A stretch of DNA of 8,064 bases from Treponema sp. (GCA_017622055.1 JAGARY010000090.1:1-8064), one strand, 5' to 3'. Positions 1 through 6,232 are shown, counted from the first letter of the stretch. The notes: generated by a model from the letters alone, not told the origin. Translations and numbers: made by a program.

Positions 1-670
1 AACAACCTGTTCTAGAAGCAAGTGCAACCATAAATTTATAAAACAAAGATTCATCTTTTATATTCATAAGATTTCGTACATCACGTTCAATATAAGATTT
101 TACATAAGACCTATAAAAAAAATCCCAATTCAAAGATGAATCGCTTAATTCTGGCATTGAACCTCTAAAAATATATTCCCAAATATCATCAATTTGATTT
201 TTATTTTCAGACCGATTTTGAATATACTCAGCATTTGGAATAAAATAATCTAAAAAGTCATTTTGCATTTTTTCTCGCACGGAAAATCCTTGTAATTCTA
301 AAATTCCAATTCTTCCTGCCAAAGATTCGCTTACGTTCTGCATTAATGAATAAGTTTGGGAACCCGTTAAACAAATCTGACCTTTAGACTCATCTTTATC
401 TAGCAAAAATTTTATATATTTAAATAATTCTGGGGCATATTGAACTTCATCAATAATAAGCGGTAACTTGTGATTCTTAAAAAATAATGCAGGATCTGTT
501 CGAGCTAGTTCAAGTTCTTGCATATCATCAAGCGTTACATATTCATAATTTTTTAATTCATTCTTTAACAGTGTACTTTTTCCAACTTGCCTTGGACCAG
601 TTAACAAAACAACCTTAAATTGTACCAACATTTTTTTTAACGTATCTGTAATATGTCGTTTAAAATACAT
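1..670 (-). CDS. AAA_14/DUF4143-type ATPase, partial (C-terminus off the left edge)
   Basis: The frame is open from ATG at 668-670 to the window edge, giving 223 residues. GAGGTG at 675-680 sits 4 bases before the ATG and supports this start. A Walker A motif GPRQVGKST lies at residues 25-33 and a Walker B LPLIIDEVQ at 69-77 (D74, E75). A sensor-1-like LTGSQ follows, then the stretch FRGSMPEL and a SYIERDVRNL segment typical of the start of the DUF4143 region. This family (an ATPase with a C-terminal DUF4143 domain, usually about 380-450 residues) is common in accessory DNA of anaerobes; its cellular role is poorly defined and DNA handling or defence is only suggested. It is transcribed away from the HTH/PIN pair, so it is not in that operon. 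Family assignment is confident, function is not. The missing C-terminus cannot be judged. Confidence 0.9.
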   Translation of the reverse strand, partial: MYFKRHITDTLKKMLVQFKVVLLTGPRQVGKSTLLKNELKNYEYVTLDDMQELELARTDPALFFKNHKLPLIIDEVQYAPELFKYIKFLLDKDESKGQICLTGSQTYSLMQNVSESLAGRIGILELQGFSVREKMQNDFLDYFIPNAEYIQNRSENKNQIDDIWEYIFRGSMPELSDSSLNWDFFYRSYVKSYIERDVRNLMNIKDESLFYKFMVALASRTGC

Positions 671-683
671 ATTTCACCTCATA

Positions 684-724
684 AATTATGTTAAAGTGGA
701 CTACAACTACATTTTAACATAATT
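684..724. promoter_or_regulatory. 12-base perfect inverted repeat in the ATPase leader
   Basis: AATTATGTTAAA at 684-695 is mirrored exactly by TTTAACATAATT at 713-724, with a 17-base centre. It ends 13 bases upstream of the ATPase start codon and just outside its ribosome binding site. It could be an operator bound by a dimer or, in the minus-strand transcript, a 12-bp stem with a 17-base loop next to the Shine-Dalgarno. The arms are AT-only except for one G/C pair, so the RNA stem would be weak. No confident sigma-70 promoter was found for the ATPase gene; TTATGTTAAAAT on the minus strand is a possible -10 region overlapping the right arm. Confidence 0.5.
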
Positions 725-745
725 ATTCATAAAAGAAAACTATTT

Positions 746-761
746 TTGCCTTGCAAGACAA
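746..761. promoter_or_regulatory. 16-base near-perfect palindrome between divergent genes
   Basis: TTGCCTTGCAAGACAA reads the same on both strands except for one mismatched pair (749 against 758). It is GC-richer than the surrounding DNA and lies in the gap between the divergent ATPase and HTH genes, about 75 bases from the ATPase start. It is plausible as a dimeric regulator site for the ATPase promoter, but no regulator can be named. Confidence 0.35.
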
Positions 762-809
762 TTTTTCACATCACAGATAAAAAAAATCAATACAAATGCA
801 TAAATTTAC

Positions 810-837
810 TTTACATTTCGTAAATTTTTAGTATACT
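810..837 (+). promoter_or_regulatory. Sigma-70-like promoter for the HTH/PIN pair
   Basis: TTTACA at 810-815 (-35) and TATACT at 832-837 (-10) are separated by 16 bases, with a predicted start of transcription about 20 bases before the ATG at 866. A second TATACT at 843-848 lies one helical turn further on but lacks a well-spaced -35. The -10 lies within the inverted repeat at 819-856, the arrangement expected for autorepression. Confidence 0.6.
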
Positions 838-856
838 AATTGTATACTAATTTACG
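819..856. promoter_or_regulatory. Candidate autoregulatory operator (two GTATAC cores 11 bases apart)
   Basis: The left arm CGTAAAT-TTT-TAGTATAC (819-836) is mirrored by GTATACTAATTTACG (842-856): 15 paired bases with a 3-base bulge on the left. The same stretch can be read as a direct repeat, GTATACTAAT at 831-840 and again at 842-851, placing two GTATAC palindromes on the same DNA face. It covers the -10 element and reaches the ribosome binding site of the HTH gene. XRE-type antitoxins commonly bind such sites at their own promoter, so binding by the 866-1336 product is inferred. Confidence 0.55.
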
Positions 857-865
857 AGGCTAATT

Positions 866-1336
866 ATGAAGGAAATTCTAAAATATCTTAGACAAATAAA
901 TTCTCTTACTCAGGATGAAATTGCAAAAAAAATTAATATTTCTCGCCAATGGTATATAAAATTTGAAAAAGGCTTAGTTCAACCATCTTCGGAAATTGTA
1001 AAAAAACTAAGTGAGCTTTATCAAGTTTCGGAAGATTTTATTTATAAAAACAAAGTTCCTTCTATTCAAGAGATAGAAAATCAAACATCTGAACATAAAA
1101 CCGTAAAATATAAAATAAACAAAGACTACGGTAAATTGGCCCTTGCAGATTCGGGGGTTGCGGTAGCGGTTGCAGAACCTGCTGTAATAACAAAAGAAGA
1201 TTCTAAAAACAAAATTACAATACAAGGTTATTTTGACGGAAAGGCAATTCAAATTGATACTCCAGAAAATATTCAACAAAGTTTTTTCCAAGGACAACGT
1301 TTTCAACTTATTCCACTCTATGACGAAAAAGAATAA
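866..1336 (+). CDS. XRE-family HTH regulator fused to antitoxin-like domain, cut short by an in-frame TAA
   Basis: The product has 156 residues. The N-terminus (about 4-58) is an XRE/HTH_3 domain: TQDEIAKKINISRQWYIKFE carries the two helices, followed by QPSSEIVKKLSELYQVS. A linker including an Ala/Val-rich stretch (SGVAVAVAEPAV) leads to a beta-rich segment from about residue 113, ITIQGYFDGKAIQI...GQRFQLIPLYDE, resembling the N-terminal part of antitoxins that pair with PIN toxins. GAGG at 856-859, 6 bases before the ATG, fixes the start. The role inferred is antitoxin plus transcriptional repressor of its own operon, acting in the cytoplasm. The natural C-terminus appears to lie beyond the stop (see 1337-1459). 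A PIN toxin gene follows on the same strand. The HTH call is firm; the antitoxin role rests on context and on the style of the C-terminal part. Confidence 0.85.
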   Translation: MKEILKYLRQINSLTQDEIAKKINISRQWYIKFEKGLVQPSSEIVKKLSELYQVSEDFIYKNKVPSIQEIENQTSEHKTVKYKINKDYGKLALADSGVAVAVAEPAVITKEDSKNKITIQGYFDGKAIQIDTPENIQQSFFQGQRFQLIPLYDEKE

Positions 1337-1459
1337 GAACGCCGAAAAGCAGCATGGAAAGAATTGCAGTCTCTTGTGGGAAGTATAAAAGTGCCAGATG
1401 ATTTTGATGTAAAAGAAGAATTATACAAAGCTTTGGAAGAAAAATATTTAAAAGATTAA
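1337..1459 (+). pseudogene. In-frame continuation of the antitoxin beyond its TAA stop
   Basis: Directly after TAA 1334-1336 the same frame stays open for 40 codons to TAA 1457-1459. The conceptual peptide begins ERRKAAWKELQSLVGSIK and continues with PDDFDVKEELYKALEEKY. This amphipathic ending, with an FD-x-KEEL...EEKY pattern, is typical of toxin-binding tails of PIN-toxin antitoxins. A single change such as GAA or CAA to TAA would explain the break, so the segment is called a separated C-terminus. Independent translation is weakly possible: GGGAAG lies 7 bases before an in-frame GTG at 1391, which would yield a 22-residue peptide. A sequencing error is another option. Confidence 0.7.
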
Positions 1460-1512
1460 TAAAATCAGATTTTTATTTAATCTCATTACAAAATATATAA
1501 GTAGAGGTAATT

Positions 1513-1923
1513 TTGACAGTTTTATTAGATACAAACATTATTTTAGATTATATTGCAGAAAGACCTTTTTATAAATCTGAAACGAAACAGATTTTTGAAA
1601 TGATTTATTCTCACAAAATTTCAGGGATTATTGCAGCCCATTCCATTTCAAACTTATGGTATCTTTTAAGAAAAATATGTGATGATGAACAACGCCGAAG
1701 AATCATTTCATCTCTTTTAAAATCCTTTGAAATTGCACAAATCGATAAATCTCATATCAAAGCCGCCATTGAAAGAAAAAACTTCAAAGATTTTGAGGAC
1801 TGCCTACAAGACGAATGTGCATCTTCTTTCAACGCAGATTTTATTATTACTCGTGATAAAAATGACTTTTTGAATGCAAAAATACTACCACTACTTCCAA
1901 CAGAGTTTTTGCATGCTGTGTAA
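1513..1923 (+). CDS. PIN-domain ribonuclease, probable toxin of a toxin-antitoxin pair
   Basis: The product has 136 residues, the usual length of a single PIN domain. The start is TTG at 1513-1515, chosen because GAGG at 1504-1507 lies 5 bases upstream and because LLDTNIILD must be near the N-terminus. Catalytic-type acidic residues visible are D6 in LLDTN, D96 in the DFEDCLQ block and D115 in IITRDKNDF, with D93 and D118 nearby. The position that is Glu in many VapC toxins reads N47 in AAHSISNLWYLLRK, as is common in the PIN_3-like branch. It follows the antitoxin frame by 53 bases, or by 176 bases from the premature stop. The family is known for Mg-dependent cleavage of tRNA or other RNA; the target here is unknown. 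The gene ends 13 bases from the convergent DinB-like gene. Confidence 0.88.
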   Translation: MTVLLDTNIILDYIAERPFYKSETKQIFEMIYSHKISGIIAAHSISNLWYLLRKICDDEQRRRIISSLLKSFEIAQIDKSHIKAAIERKNFKDFEDCLQDECASSFNADFIITRDKNDFLNAKILPLLPTEFLHAV

Positions 1924-1936
1924 ATCTACTGAAAAA

Positions 1937-2569
1937 TTATTTATTTTTTATTTTCAAACACGCTTCCACGTGCATAATCCAGTGGCGACTAAATGGCATT
2001 TGCAAAAGTCCACGAATATTTTTTCCACACCAATATTCTATGAGCCAATCATCAGCAACCTTTAGAGTTCTTAAATATTCTTTTTTTTCTTCTTGGATTT
2101 TTGATTTTGTCTGTTCAAAAGATAATTCCAACATCATTTTTTCAGAAGTTTCTTTTACAAGTTTTGCGTAATTATAAAGTTCTTGAATATTTAAAACTTT
2201 TGAAAACTCAATCATTTGTTCATTTGAAAGTTCGTTTCCTGTAGTAATAATAGAAGAATTCATTCGATTTTGAAAATCTTTCTCAAAGAAAATTTGAGTT
2301 TGGTTGTTTATTAAAGAATTGCAAACAATATCTTCTATTCTAAAAATGTGATAAATTGACCAAGCAATTGTAGCGTTTGAATTTCCTTTTGATTTTGGAA
2401 ACGGCAACGCAAAAAAATCTTCCTGTGAAGTAGTCTGAAAAATCAAATCAATTTCTTCCATTATTTTGTTTCTAAGTTGAAGAAGATTTTTTATTCCATC
2501 ACTAAATGTAAATTCTTTTTTTAGATTATCTTGCATCAACTTGTTCAATGCAGAAAAGTCTTTGTTCAT
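1937..2569 (-). CDS. DinB-like superfamily protein (putative metal-dependent four-helix bundle)
   Basis: The product has 210 residues and is helical throughout, with no signal peptide. Three histidines match the DinB/YfiT metal site: H74 in IAWSIYHIFRIEDI and H196/H200 in the C-terminal FSRHWIMHVEAC (HxxxH). The AW-x-x-YHI-x-R-x-ED block is the most recognisable element. DinB-fold proteins include thiol-dependent transferases and stress proteins; the substrate here cannot be named. ATG at 2567-2569 is preceded by AGGA (2577-2580) at a spacing of 7. It has its own strong promoter (2603-2630) and is likely monocistronic, since the xylanase upstream ends at a terminator. No terminator was seen in the short gap to the convergent PIN gene. 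Confidence 0.8.
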   Translation of the reverse strand: MNKDFSALNKLMQDNLKKEFTFSDGIKNLLQLRNKIMEEIDLIFQTTSQEDFFALPFPKSKGNSNATIAWSIYHIFRIEDIVCNSLINNQTQIFFEKDFQNRMNSSIITTGNELSNEQMIEFSKVLNIQELYNYAKLVKETSEKMMLELSFEQTKSKIQEEKKEYLRTLKVADDWLIEYWCGKNIRGLLQMPFSRHWIMHVEACLKIKNK

Positions 2570-2602
2570 TTTTCCATCCTATTATCATAAAAAAGTTGAT
2601 TC

Positions 2603-2630
2603 ATTATAAAAAAAAACATCAATGTGTCAA
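2603..2630 (-). promoter_or_regulatory. Consensus sigma-70 promoter of the DinB-like gene
   Basis: On the minus strand TTGACA (2630-2625) and TATAAT (2608-2603) are both perfect consensus hexamers with a 16-base spacer. The predicted transcript start is near 2596, giving a leader of roughly 27 bases before ATG 2569. This is the best promoter in the window and suggests strong, probably constitutive expression. Confidence 0.85.
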
Positions 2631-2675
2631 TATTATATCTTTCATTTTTTTTGAAACAGGTCAACATTCAAACAC

Positions 2676-2713
2676 AAAAAAGCCCTACAAATTCAAAAAT
2701 GAATTTATAGGGC
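2676..2713 (-). terminator. Rho-independent terminator of the xylanase gene
   Basis: GCCCTACAAATTC (2682-2694) and GAATTTATAGGGC (2701-2713) form a 13-bp stem around a 6-base loop. The single non-Watson-Crick pair is a G-U wobble in the minus-strand RNA but an A-C mismatch in the plus-strand RNA, so the stem favours the xylanase transcript. Six A residues at 2676-2681 give the U tract. The stem begins 32 bases after the xylanase stop codon. Confidence 0.9.
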
Positions 2714-2744
2714 CATAAATTATTTTTTAATTGAAATCAAATTA

Positions 2745-3449
2745 TTACCAAACAGTAACGTTTGCGTATCCACTGCTCTGATATCCTTCAACTTCAAGAA
2801 TTTGATAATCCATTTGATCACCAAGGTACATTCCACATTGTTGCCAAGCATAGAAATGGTTAGCAGTTGTAATTGTATTATTCACACCTTGTTGACGTTT
2901 GTTACGACGTACACTCCAATATTGATCAAATGTTGCAGTTCCTACAATTGATGGCTGATTGTAACGTGTTGTTTTGTAAATATCATACCAGTCACCGTCA
3001 GACCAAACTTGTCCCATGTATGTACCAGTTGGACGATAAGTTCCCCATGAATCTACAATATAGTATTCAACAAGTTTTGAACCTTTTGACCAACCGTATG
3101 CTGCAATGTAACCGTTTCCAGAAGGATTCCAAGCACCTGCATTATAATTAATATTTCTCCAAGAACCTTGATTCCAACCTTTTCCTGCTGTAAAGTTTCC
3201 ACAGTTCTGCCACCAAACAGAATAGTTTCCTCCATCCCCTAGTGTCATTTGAACATTTCCACCACCATCTGTCCAGAACGAATAGAACATTCCACCGTTC
3301 CAACCTTGGTTATTGTAATTTACAGTAACAGCACGAGAAAGATTTTCATCGGTTGAAACCGAAACATCTGTTAAAGGTTGATTACAAGAAGAAAGACATA
3401 ATAATCCAATTACTGCAGTTAATGCTGCAACAATACGACTTTTTTTCAT
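2745..3449 (-). CDS. Lipoprotein glycoside hydrolase family 11 endo-1,4-beta-xylanase
   Basis: The product has 234 residues. An N-terminal KKSR, a hydrophobic stretch and a lipobox LSSC with C22 mark a type II signal peptide, so the enzyme is secreted and lipid-anchored, probably on the cell surface or in the periplasm. After a short linker the GH11 beta-jelly-roll runs from about residue 41 to the end: NYNNQGWNGGMFYSFWTDG, the NYSVWW strand, LVEYYIVDSWGTYRPTG with nucleophile E128, the thumb region around NQPSIVGTATF (residues 164-174), and VEGYQSSGYA with acid/base E221. Both catalytic glutamates and the usual length are intact, so an active enzyme hydrolysing internal xylan linkages is expected. 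There is no carbohydrate-binding module. AGGAG (3457-3461) lies 7 bases before the ATG. It has its own terminator and appears monocistronic, with no other xylan genes in view. Confidence 0.96.
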   Translation of the reverse strand: MKKSRIVAALTAVIGLLCLSSCNQPLTDVSVSTDENLSRAVTVNYNNQGWNGGMFYSFWTDGGGNVQMTLGDGGNYSVWWQNCGNFTAGKGWNQGSWRNINYNAGAWNPSGNGYIAAYGWSKGSKLVEYYIVDSWGTYRPTGTYMGQVWSDGDWYDIYKTTRYNQPSIVGTATFDQYWSVRRNKRQQGVNNTITTANHFYAWQQCGMYLGDQMDYQILEVEGYQSSGYANVTVW

Positions 3450-3486
3450 TTTTTTGCTCCTAAAATAGTTTTTTAAATGATAAGAT

Positions 3487-3505
3487 TTTCTGCAGAAACC
3501 GTTTC
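3487..3505. promoter_or_regulatory. Overlapping palindromes upstream of the xylanase, candidate operator
   Basis: TTTCTGCAGAAA at 3487-3498 is a perfect 12-base palindrome. GAAAC-C-GTTTC at 3495-3505 is a second dyad with 5-base arms and a central C, resembling LacI/GalR-family half-sites. They lie 38-56 bases upstream of the xylanase ATG. A minus-strand TATAGT (3514-3509) immediately upstream could be a -10 element but has no convincing -35. The location suits a repressor site for sugar-responsive control; the regulator is unknown. Confidence 0.35.
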
Positions 3506-3710
3506 ACTATATTTAAAGTCTAAGACATTTTTTGAGTAAAACAATAAGAAAAATCCCCTGCCCCAAGTAAGATACAGAAAACACCTTAATAGAAATCCTG
3601 TATAGATTATTTGATTTCAAACTCTATTTTTTTAATTATTTTTCAATTTTTAGTAAACTTTTCAAAATTTCTAACTATATTATTAGGACACCAGAACACA
3701 TTTTCACAAA
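3506..3710. other. AT-rich intergenic stretch between xylanase and tandem ATPase
   Basis: No supported open frame, RNA gene or clear repeat was found here. A weak plus-strand promoter candidate for the ATPase is TTGATT (3611-3616) with TAATTA (3633-3638), spacer 16. A TATATT at 3676-3681 lacks a good -35. A cytosine-rich patch near 3555-3565 is an exception in the AT-rich sequence, without a recognised meaning. Confidence 0.4.
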
Positions 3711-3731
3711 ACCGCACGCCAGCGTGCTTAC
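3711..3731 (+). repeat. Copy 1 of a 21-base GC-rich direct repeat with hairpin core
   Basis: The unit starts ACCGCACG and ends GTGCTTAC, and is identical to 3788-3808. Its core GCACGCCAGCGTGC has two 6-base complementary arms around CA. The GC content is far above the surrounding DNA, as in dispersed REP-like palindromic elements. Confidence 0.75.
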
Positions 3732-3747
3732 GATTCAGGATAACCTA

Positions 3748-3766
3748 AAAAATGCAGTGCATTTTT
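3748..3766. repeat. Palindrome between the two GC-rich repeats
   Basis: AAAAATGCA (3748-3756) and TGCATTTTT (3758-3766) are perfect 9-base arms around a single G. In the plus-strand RNA this gives a stem ending in a U run, terminator-like but with a very AU-rich stem. The short arms AACC (3742-3745) and GGTT (3773-3776) could extend it. It may be part of the same element as the flanking repeats. Confidence 0.5.
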
Positions 3767-3787
3767 CTTAACGGTTTTCTATTGAAC

Positions 3788-3808
3788 ACCGCACGCCAGC
3801 GTGCTTAC
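3788..3808 (+). repeat. Copy 2 of the 21-base GC-rich repeat, next to the ATPase ribosome binding site
   Basis: This copy is identical over 21 bases to 3711-3731, offset by 77 bases. It ends 2 bases before AGGAG at 3811-3815, so its GCACGC/GCGTGC hairpin would form in the ATPase leader directly upstream of the ribosome landing site and might affect translation or mRNA stability. Confidence 0.75.
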
Positions 3809-3810
3809 AC

Positions 3811-3827
3811 AGGAGATGATAAATATG
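3811..3827 (+). promoter_or_regulatory. Ribosome binding site that decides the ATPase start
   Basis: AGGAG at 3811-3815 is followed by in-frame ATGs at 3816, 3825 and 3831. The first has no spacing and the third a 15-base spacing, so ATG 3825 (9 bases) is preferred. An upstream in-frame GTG at 3801 lies inside the repeat, before the binding site, and is rejected. Confidence 0.7.
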
Positions 3828-6221
3828 AATATGGTTAGATCTAGAAGATTGAGACGTTTATATAGAGGCGTTAAAAGTTTTTCAAATCTTTCCACTTCGG
3901 AATTGTATAGTTATGCATTTTACCTATATACGGCAGCTAAAGTAGATAAAGACATAAGTCTTAATTTTGATTTTTATGAAGTAATTATATTTCTTGCAAA
4001 AAAACTTGGAAAAACAGATGAATTATCTCTTGTATTATCAGAATGTGTTTATGAATTAGAAAACAACAACTATTTGCAGCTTGCGTCTGATGATTTTATA
4101 AAAGACCCTTCAAATAGGATTGACCGTCTAAAAGCATATTTAGGAAAAGAAACAAATTCTTCAAATAGAATACAAGAAATAAAATACACTATAGATGTAG
4201 ATTTTTATGGAAGAAATTGCCTTTCTTTATCAATAATAGAATTAAATGCAAAGAGATGTTTTTTTTGTGAAGAAAACAATGAAAGATTAACAGGATTGAT
4301 GGGAAAAATCATTTATCTTACTTTTTTTACTGAGAAATCAAAAATTTCAGATTTTCTCAAATATGATATTGAAAAAATCTTTTCTTTAAAAATTAAAGAA
4401 AAATACATGCAAAAAATAAATAGTTTTTCTGATATTGATTTTCTAACAAAAAATATTTCATTAACTGAAAATGAATTAAAACTGCTTCAATATCGTTATA
4501 GATTTATTTCATTTCCAAATTTTTCATATCTTTTTGATTCAGACGTTTTGTCAAATCCAGAAGCTGTAATGTTAGAAATTCTTGGAATTTCAAAAAGTGA
4601 ATATTCTCAAATCATTCGTAAAGATAAAAATCTTGTAAATTATGGTTTTATTGAAGAAGATGGATTTTTGTCGGAAGAATTTTATACTGTTATACAAAAT
4701 CAAGATTTAAATTTATATTTTTCGGAAGTTATTAAAGAAATTGATGTAAAAGATGCCTTTGATTTATCATCTTTTTCTGTGAACGAATCAAAAACAAAAA
4801 TCTTTTGTAACTTGCTAAATAATTCTGAACCAGTTTCAATTCTTCTTTACGGAAATCCTGGAAGTGGAAAAACAGAATACGCAAAAGCATTGGCAAAATC
4901 TACTGGAAAAAAAGTAATAATTTTCAAAAATGAATCTGAAATTACAGGAGATTCAAACGCAATTTATAAATTAAATCTTTTGCTTTCTTTAGATAAAAAA
5001 GATTCAATTTTGATTATTGACGAAGCAGAATCTGTTTTAAAGACTGTTGAACTATCCTTTTTTGGTCCTATGCCAAGCAAGAAAAAAGGTTTGGTAAATA
5101 AAATGCTTGATAATTCAAAAAATAAGGTCATTTGGATTGTAAATAGAACTTCGCAATTTGACGACTCTACAAAAAGACGGTTTACAATGTCTTGCAAGTT
5201 TGATTCTATGCCAAAAGACATTTTGAATAACATTATCATATCAAAACTACAACATCTTTGTCTTTCTGACGATTTGGAAAAAGATATTTTGAATCGTTTT
5301 GAAAAATACAACATTACAGGAGCTTCGGTTGATAATGTTGTAAAGACAATTTCTAGTTTTAGTGATATTTCTGAAGCAGATATTAAAGATAATGTTGAAA
5401 TTGTATTAAAAGAAAATTCTTTACTTTTGAACGGCAACTCAAAAATGCGAGAAACTGTTTCTTCAAGTTATGATAGTTCTGTGTTAAATACTTCTATGGA
5501 TGCCGAAAAAATTGTAAAAATGGTAAAAAATGCTCAAAAGTTTGCGCAAAACAATCATCAAGAAAAAGACAGTTCTGCTTCAGTTAGAATGTTGTTTTAT
5601 GGGCTTTCTGGAACAGGAAAAACTGAATTTGCTAGATATTTGTCTGAAATTCTTGGCAAAAAGATTTTACTAAAACGTGCTTCTGATATTTTGGATAAAT
5701 TTGTTGGTGGAACTGAAGAAAAAATTGCCGCAGCATTTGAAGAAGCAGCTGCAAAAGACCAAATTCTTTTGTTCGATGAAGCAGATTCGTTTTTTGCAGA
5801 CAGAAATAAAGCTGAAAGAAGTTGGGAAAGAACTCAAGTAAATGAATTTTTAACACAAATGGAAGAATTTCCTGGAATTTTAATTTGTACTACAAACTTA
5901 AAAAAGATTTTAGATAAAGCGACTTTGCGTCGCTTTCATATCACTGTGGAATTTAATCCGCTAAAGGAAGATGGAATTAAAACACTTTTACAAAAATTCT
6001 TCCCAGCTTATTTTTCAAATAATGAACTTGAAAAAATTGACATTTCTGCTTTGACAAATTACAACTCTGTAACTCCAGGTGATTTTGGCCGCCTTGCAGG
6101 AAAAATCAGATTTTTGGATGAAGAAGATGTTTGTGCCCAAATGATTATTGACGAACTTTGTGATATTCAAGAAGAAAAAGACAGTGATTCTTCAAAGAAT
6201 AAAATTGGCTTTGCAGTGTAG
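3825..6221 (+). CDS. Tandem AAA+ ATPase with a novel helical N-terminal region
   Basis: The product has 798 residues from the preferred ATG. Residues 1 to about 330 match no family I recognise and are mostly helical, with a CFFCEE patch. The first AAA domain has Walker A GNPGSGKT (343-350), Walker B ILIIDE (395-400), a sensor-like IVNRT and RRF (R451/R452), but no aromatic-Gly pore loop at the expected place. The second has Walker A GLSGTGKT (593-600), pore-loop-like FVGG (626-629), Walker B ILLFDEAD (D651, E652), sensor-1 CTTN and paired arginines R702/R703 as candidate fingers. This second domain resembles classic AAA unfoldases of the Cdc48/Vps4/FtsH type. No signal or membrane segment is evident. 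The likely role is cytoplasmic remodelling of a protein or complex, with the N-terminus selecting the substrate; substrate and partners are unknown. The gene is alone on its strand. Confidence 0.85.
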   Translation: MNMVRSRRLRRLYRGVKSFSNLSTSELYSYAFYLYTAAKVDKDISLNFDFYEVIIFLAKKLGKTDELSLVLSECVYELENNNYLQLASDDFIKDPSNRIDRLKAYLGKETNSSNRIQEIKYTIDVDFYGRNCLSLSIIELNAKRCFFCEENNERLTGLMGKIIYLTFFTEKSKISDFLKYDIEKIFSLKIKEKYMQKINSFSDIDFLTKNISLTENELKLLQYRYRFISFPNFSYLFDSDVLSNPEAVMLEILGISKSEYSQIIRKDKNLVNYGFIEEDGFLSEEFYTVIQNQDLNLYFSEVIKEIDVKDAFDLSSFSVNESKTKIFCNLLNNSEPVSILLYGNPGSGKTEYAKALAKSTGKKVIIFKNESEITGDSNAIYKLNLLLSLDKKDSILIIDEAESVLKTVELSFFGPMPSKKKGLVNKMLDNSKNKVIWIVNRTSQFDDSTKRRFTMSCKFDSMPKDILNNIIISKLQHLCLSDDLEKDILNRFEKYNITGASVDNVVKTISSFSDISEADIKDNVEIVLKENSLLLNGNSKMRETVSSSYDSSVLNTSMDAEKIVKMVKNAQKFAQNNHQEKDSSASVRMLFYGLSGTGKTEFARYLSEILGKKILLKRASDILDKFVGGTEEKIAAAFEEAAAKDQILLFDEADSFFADRNKAERSWERTQVNEFLTQMEEFPGILICTTNLKKILDKATLRRFHITVEFNPLKEDGIKTLLQKFFPAYFSNNELEKIDISALTNYNSVTPGDFGRLAGKIRFLDEEDVCAQMIIDELCDIQEEKDSDSSKNKIGFAV

Positions 6222-6232
6222 TATTTTTTTGA

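Noticed and set aside
1007..1306. Minus-strand open frame of 99 codons
   Set aside because: It is a shadow of the HTH/antitoxin gene, with low-complexity Phe/Tyr/Cys-rich content and no ribosome binding site.
1874..2065. Plus-strand open frame of 63 codons across the PIN/DinB junction
   Set aside because: It overlaps the end of the PIN gene in another frame and the DinB-like gene on the other strand, and has no ribosome binding site or recognisable product.
2873..3235. Short frames on both strands inside the xylanase gene
   Set aside because: The GH11 frame is unambiguous through this stretch with both catalytic glutamates; the others are shadows.
3711..3808. CRISPR-like repeat pair
   Set aside because: There are only two copies with one 56-base interval that is itself palindromic, and no cas genes; a REP-like element fits better.
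3801..3824. GTG start at 3801 for the tandem ATPase, giving eight extra residues
   Set aside because: It lies inside the repeated element and upstream of the only ribosome binding site (3811-3815); ATG 3825 has proper spacing.
4964..5437. Minus-strand open frame of 157 codons inside the tandem ATPase
   Set aside because: The opposite strand encodes clear Walker B and RRF motifs there; the antisense product is Ser/Phe-rich and matches nothing.
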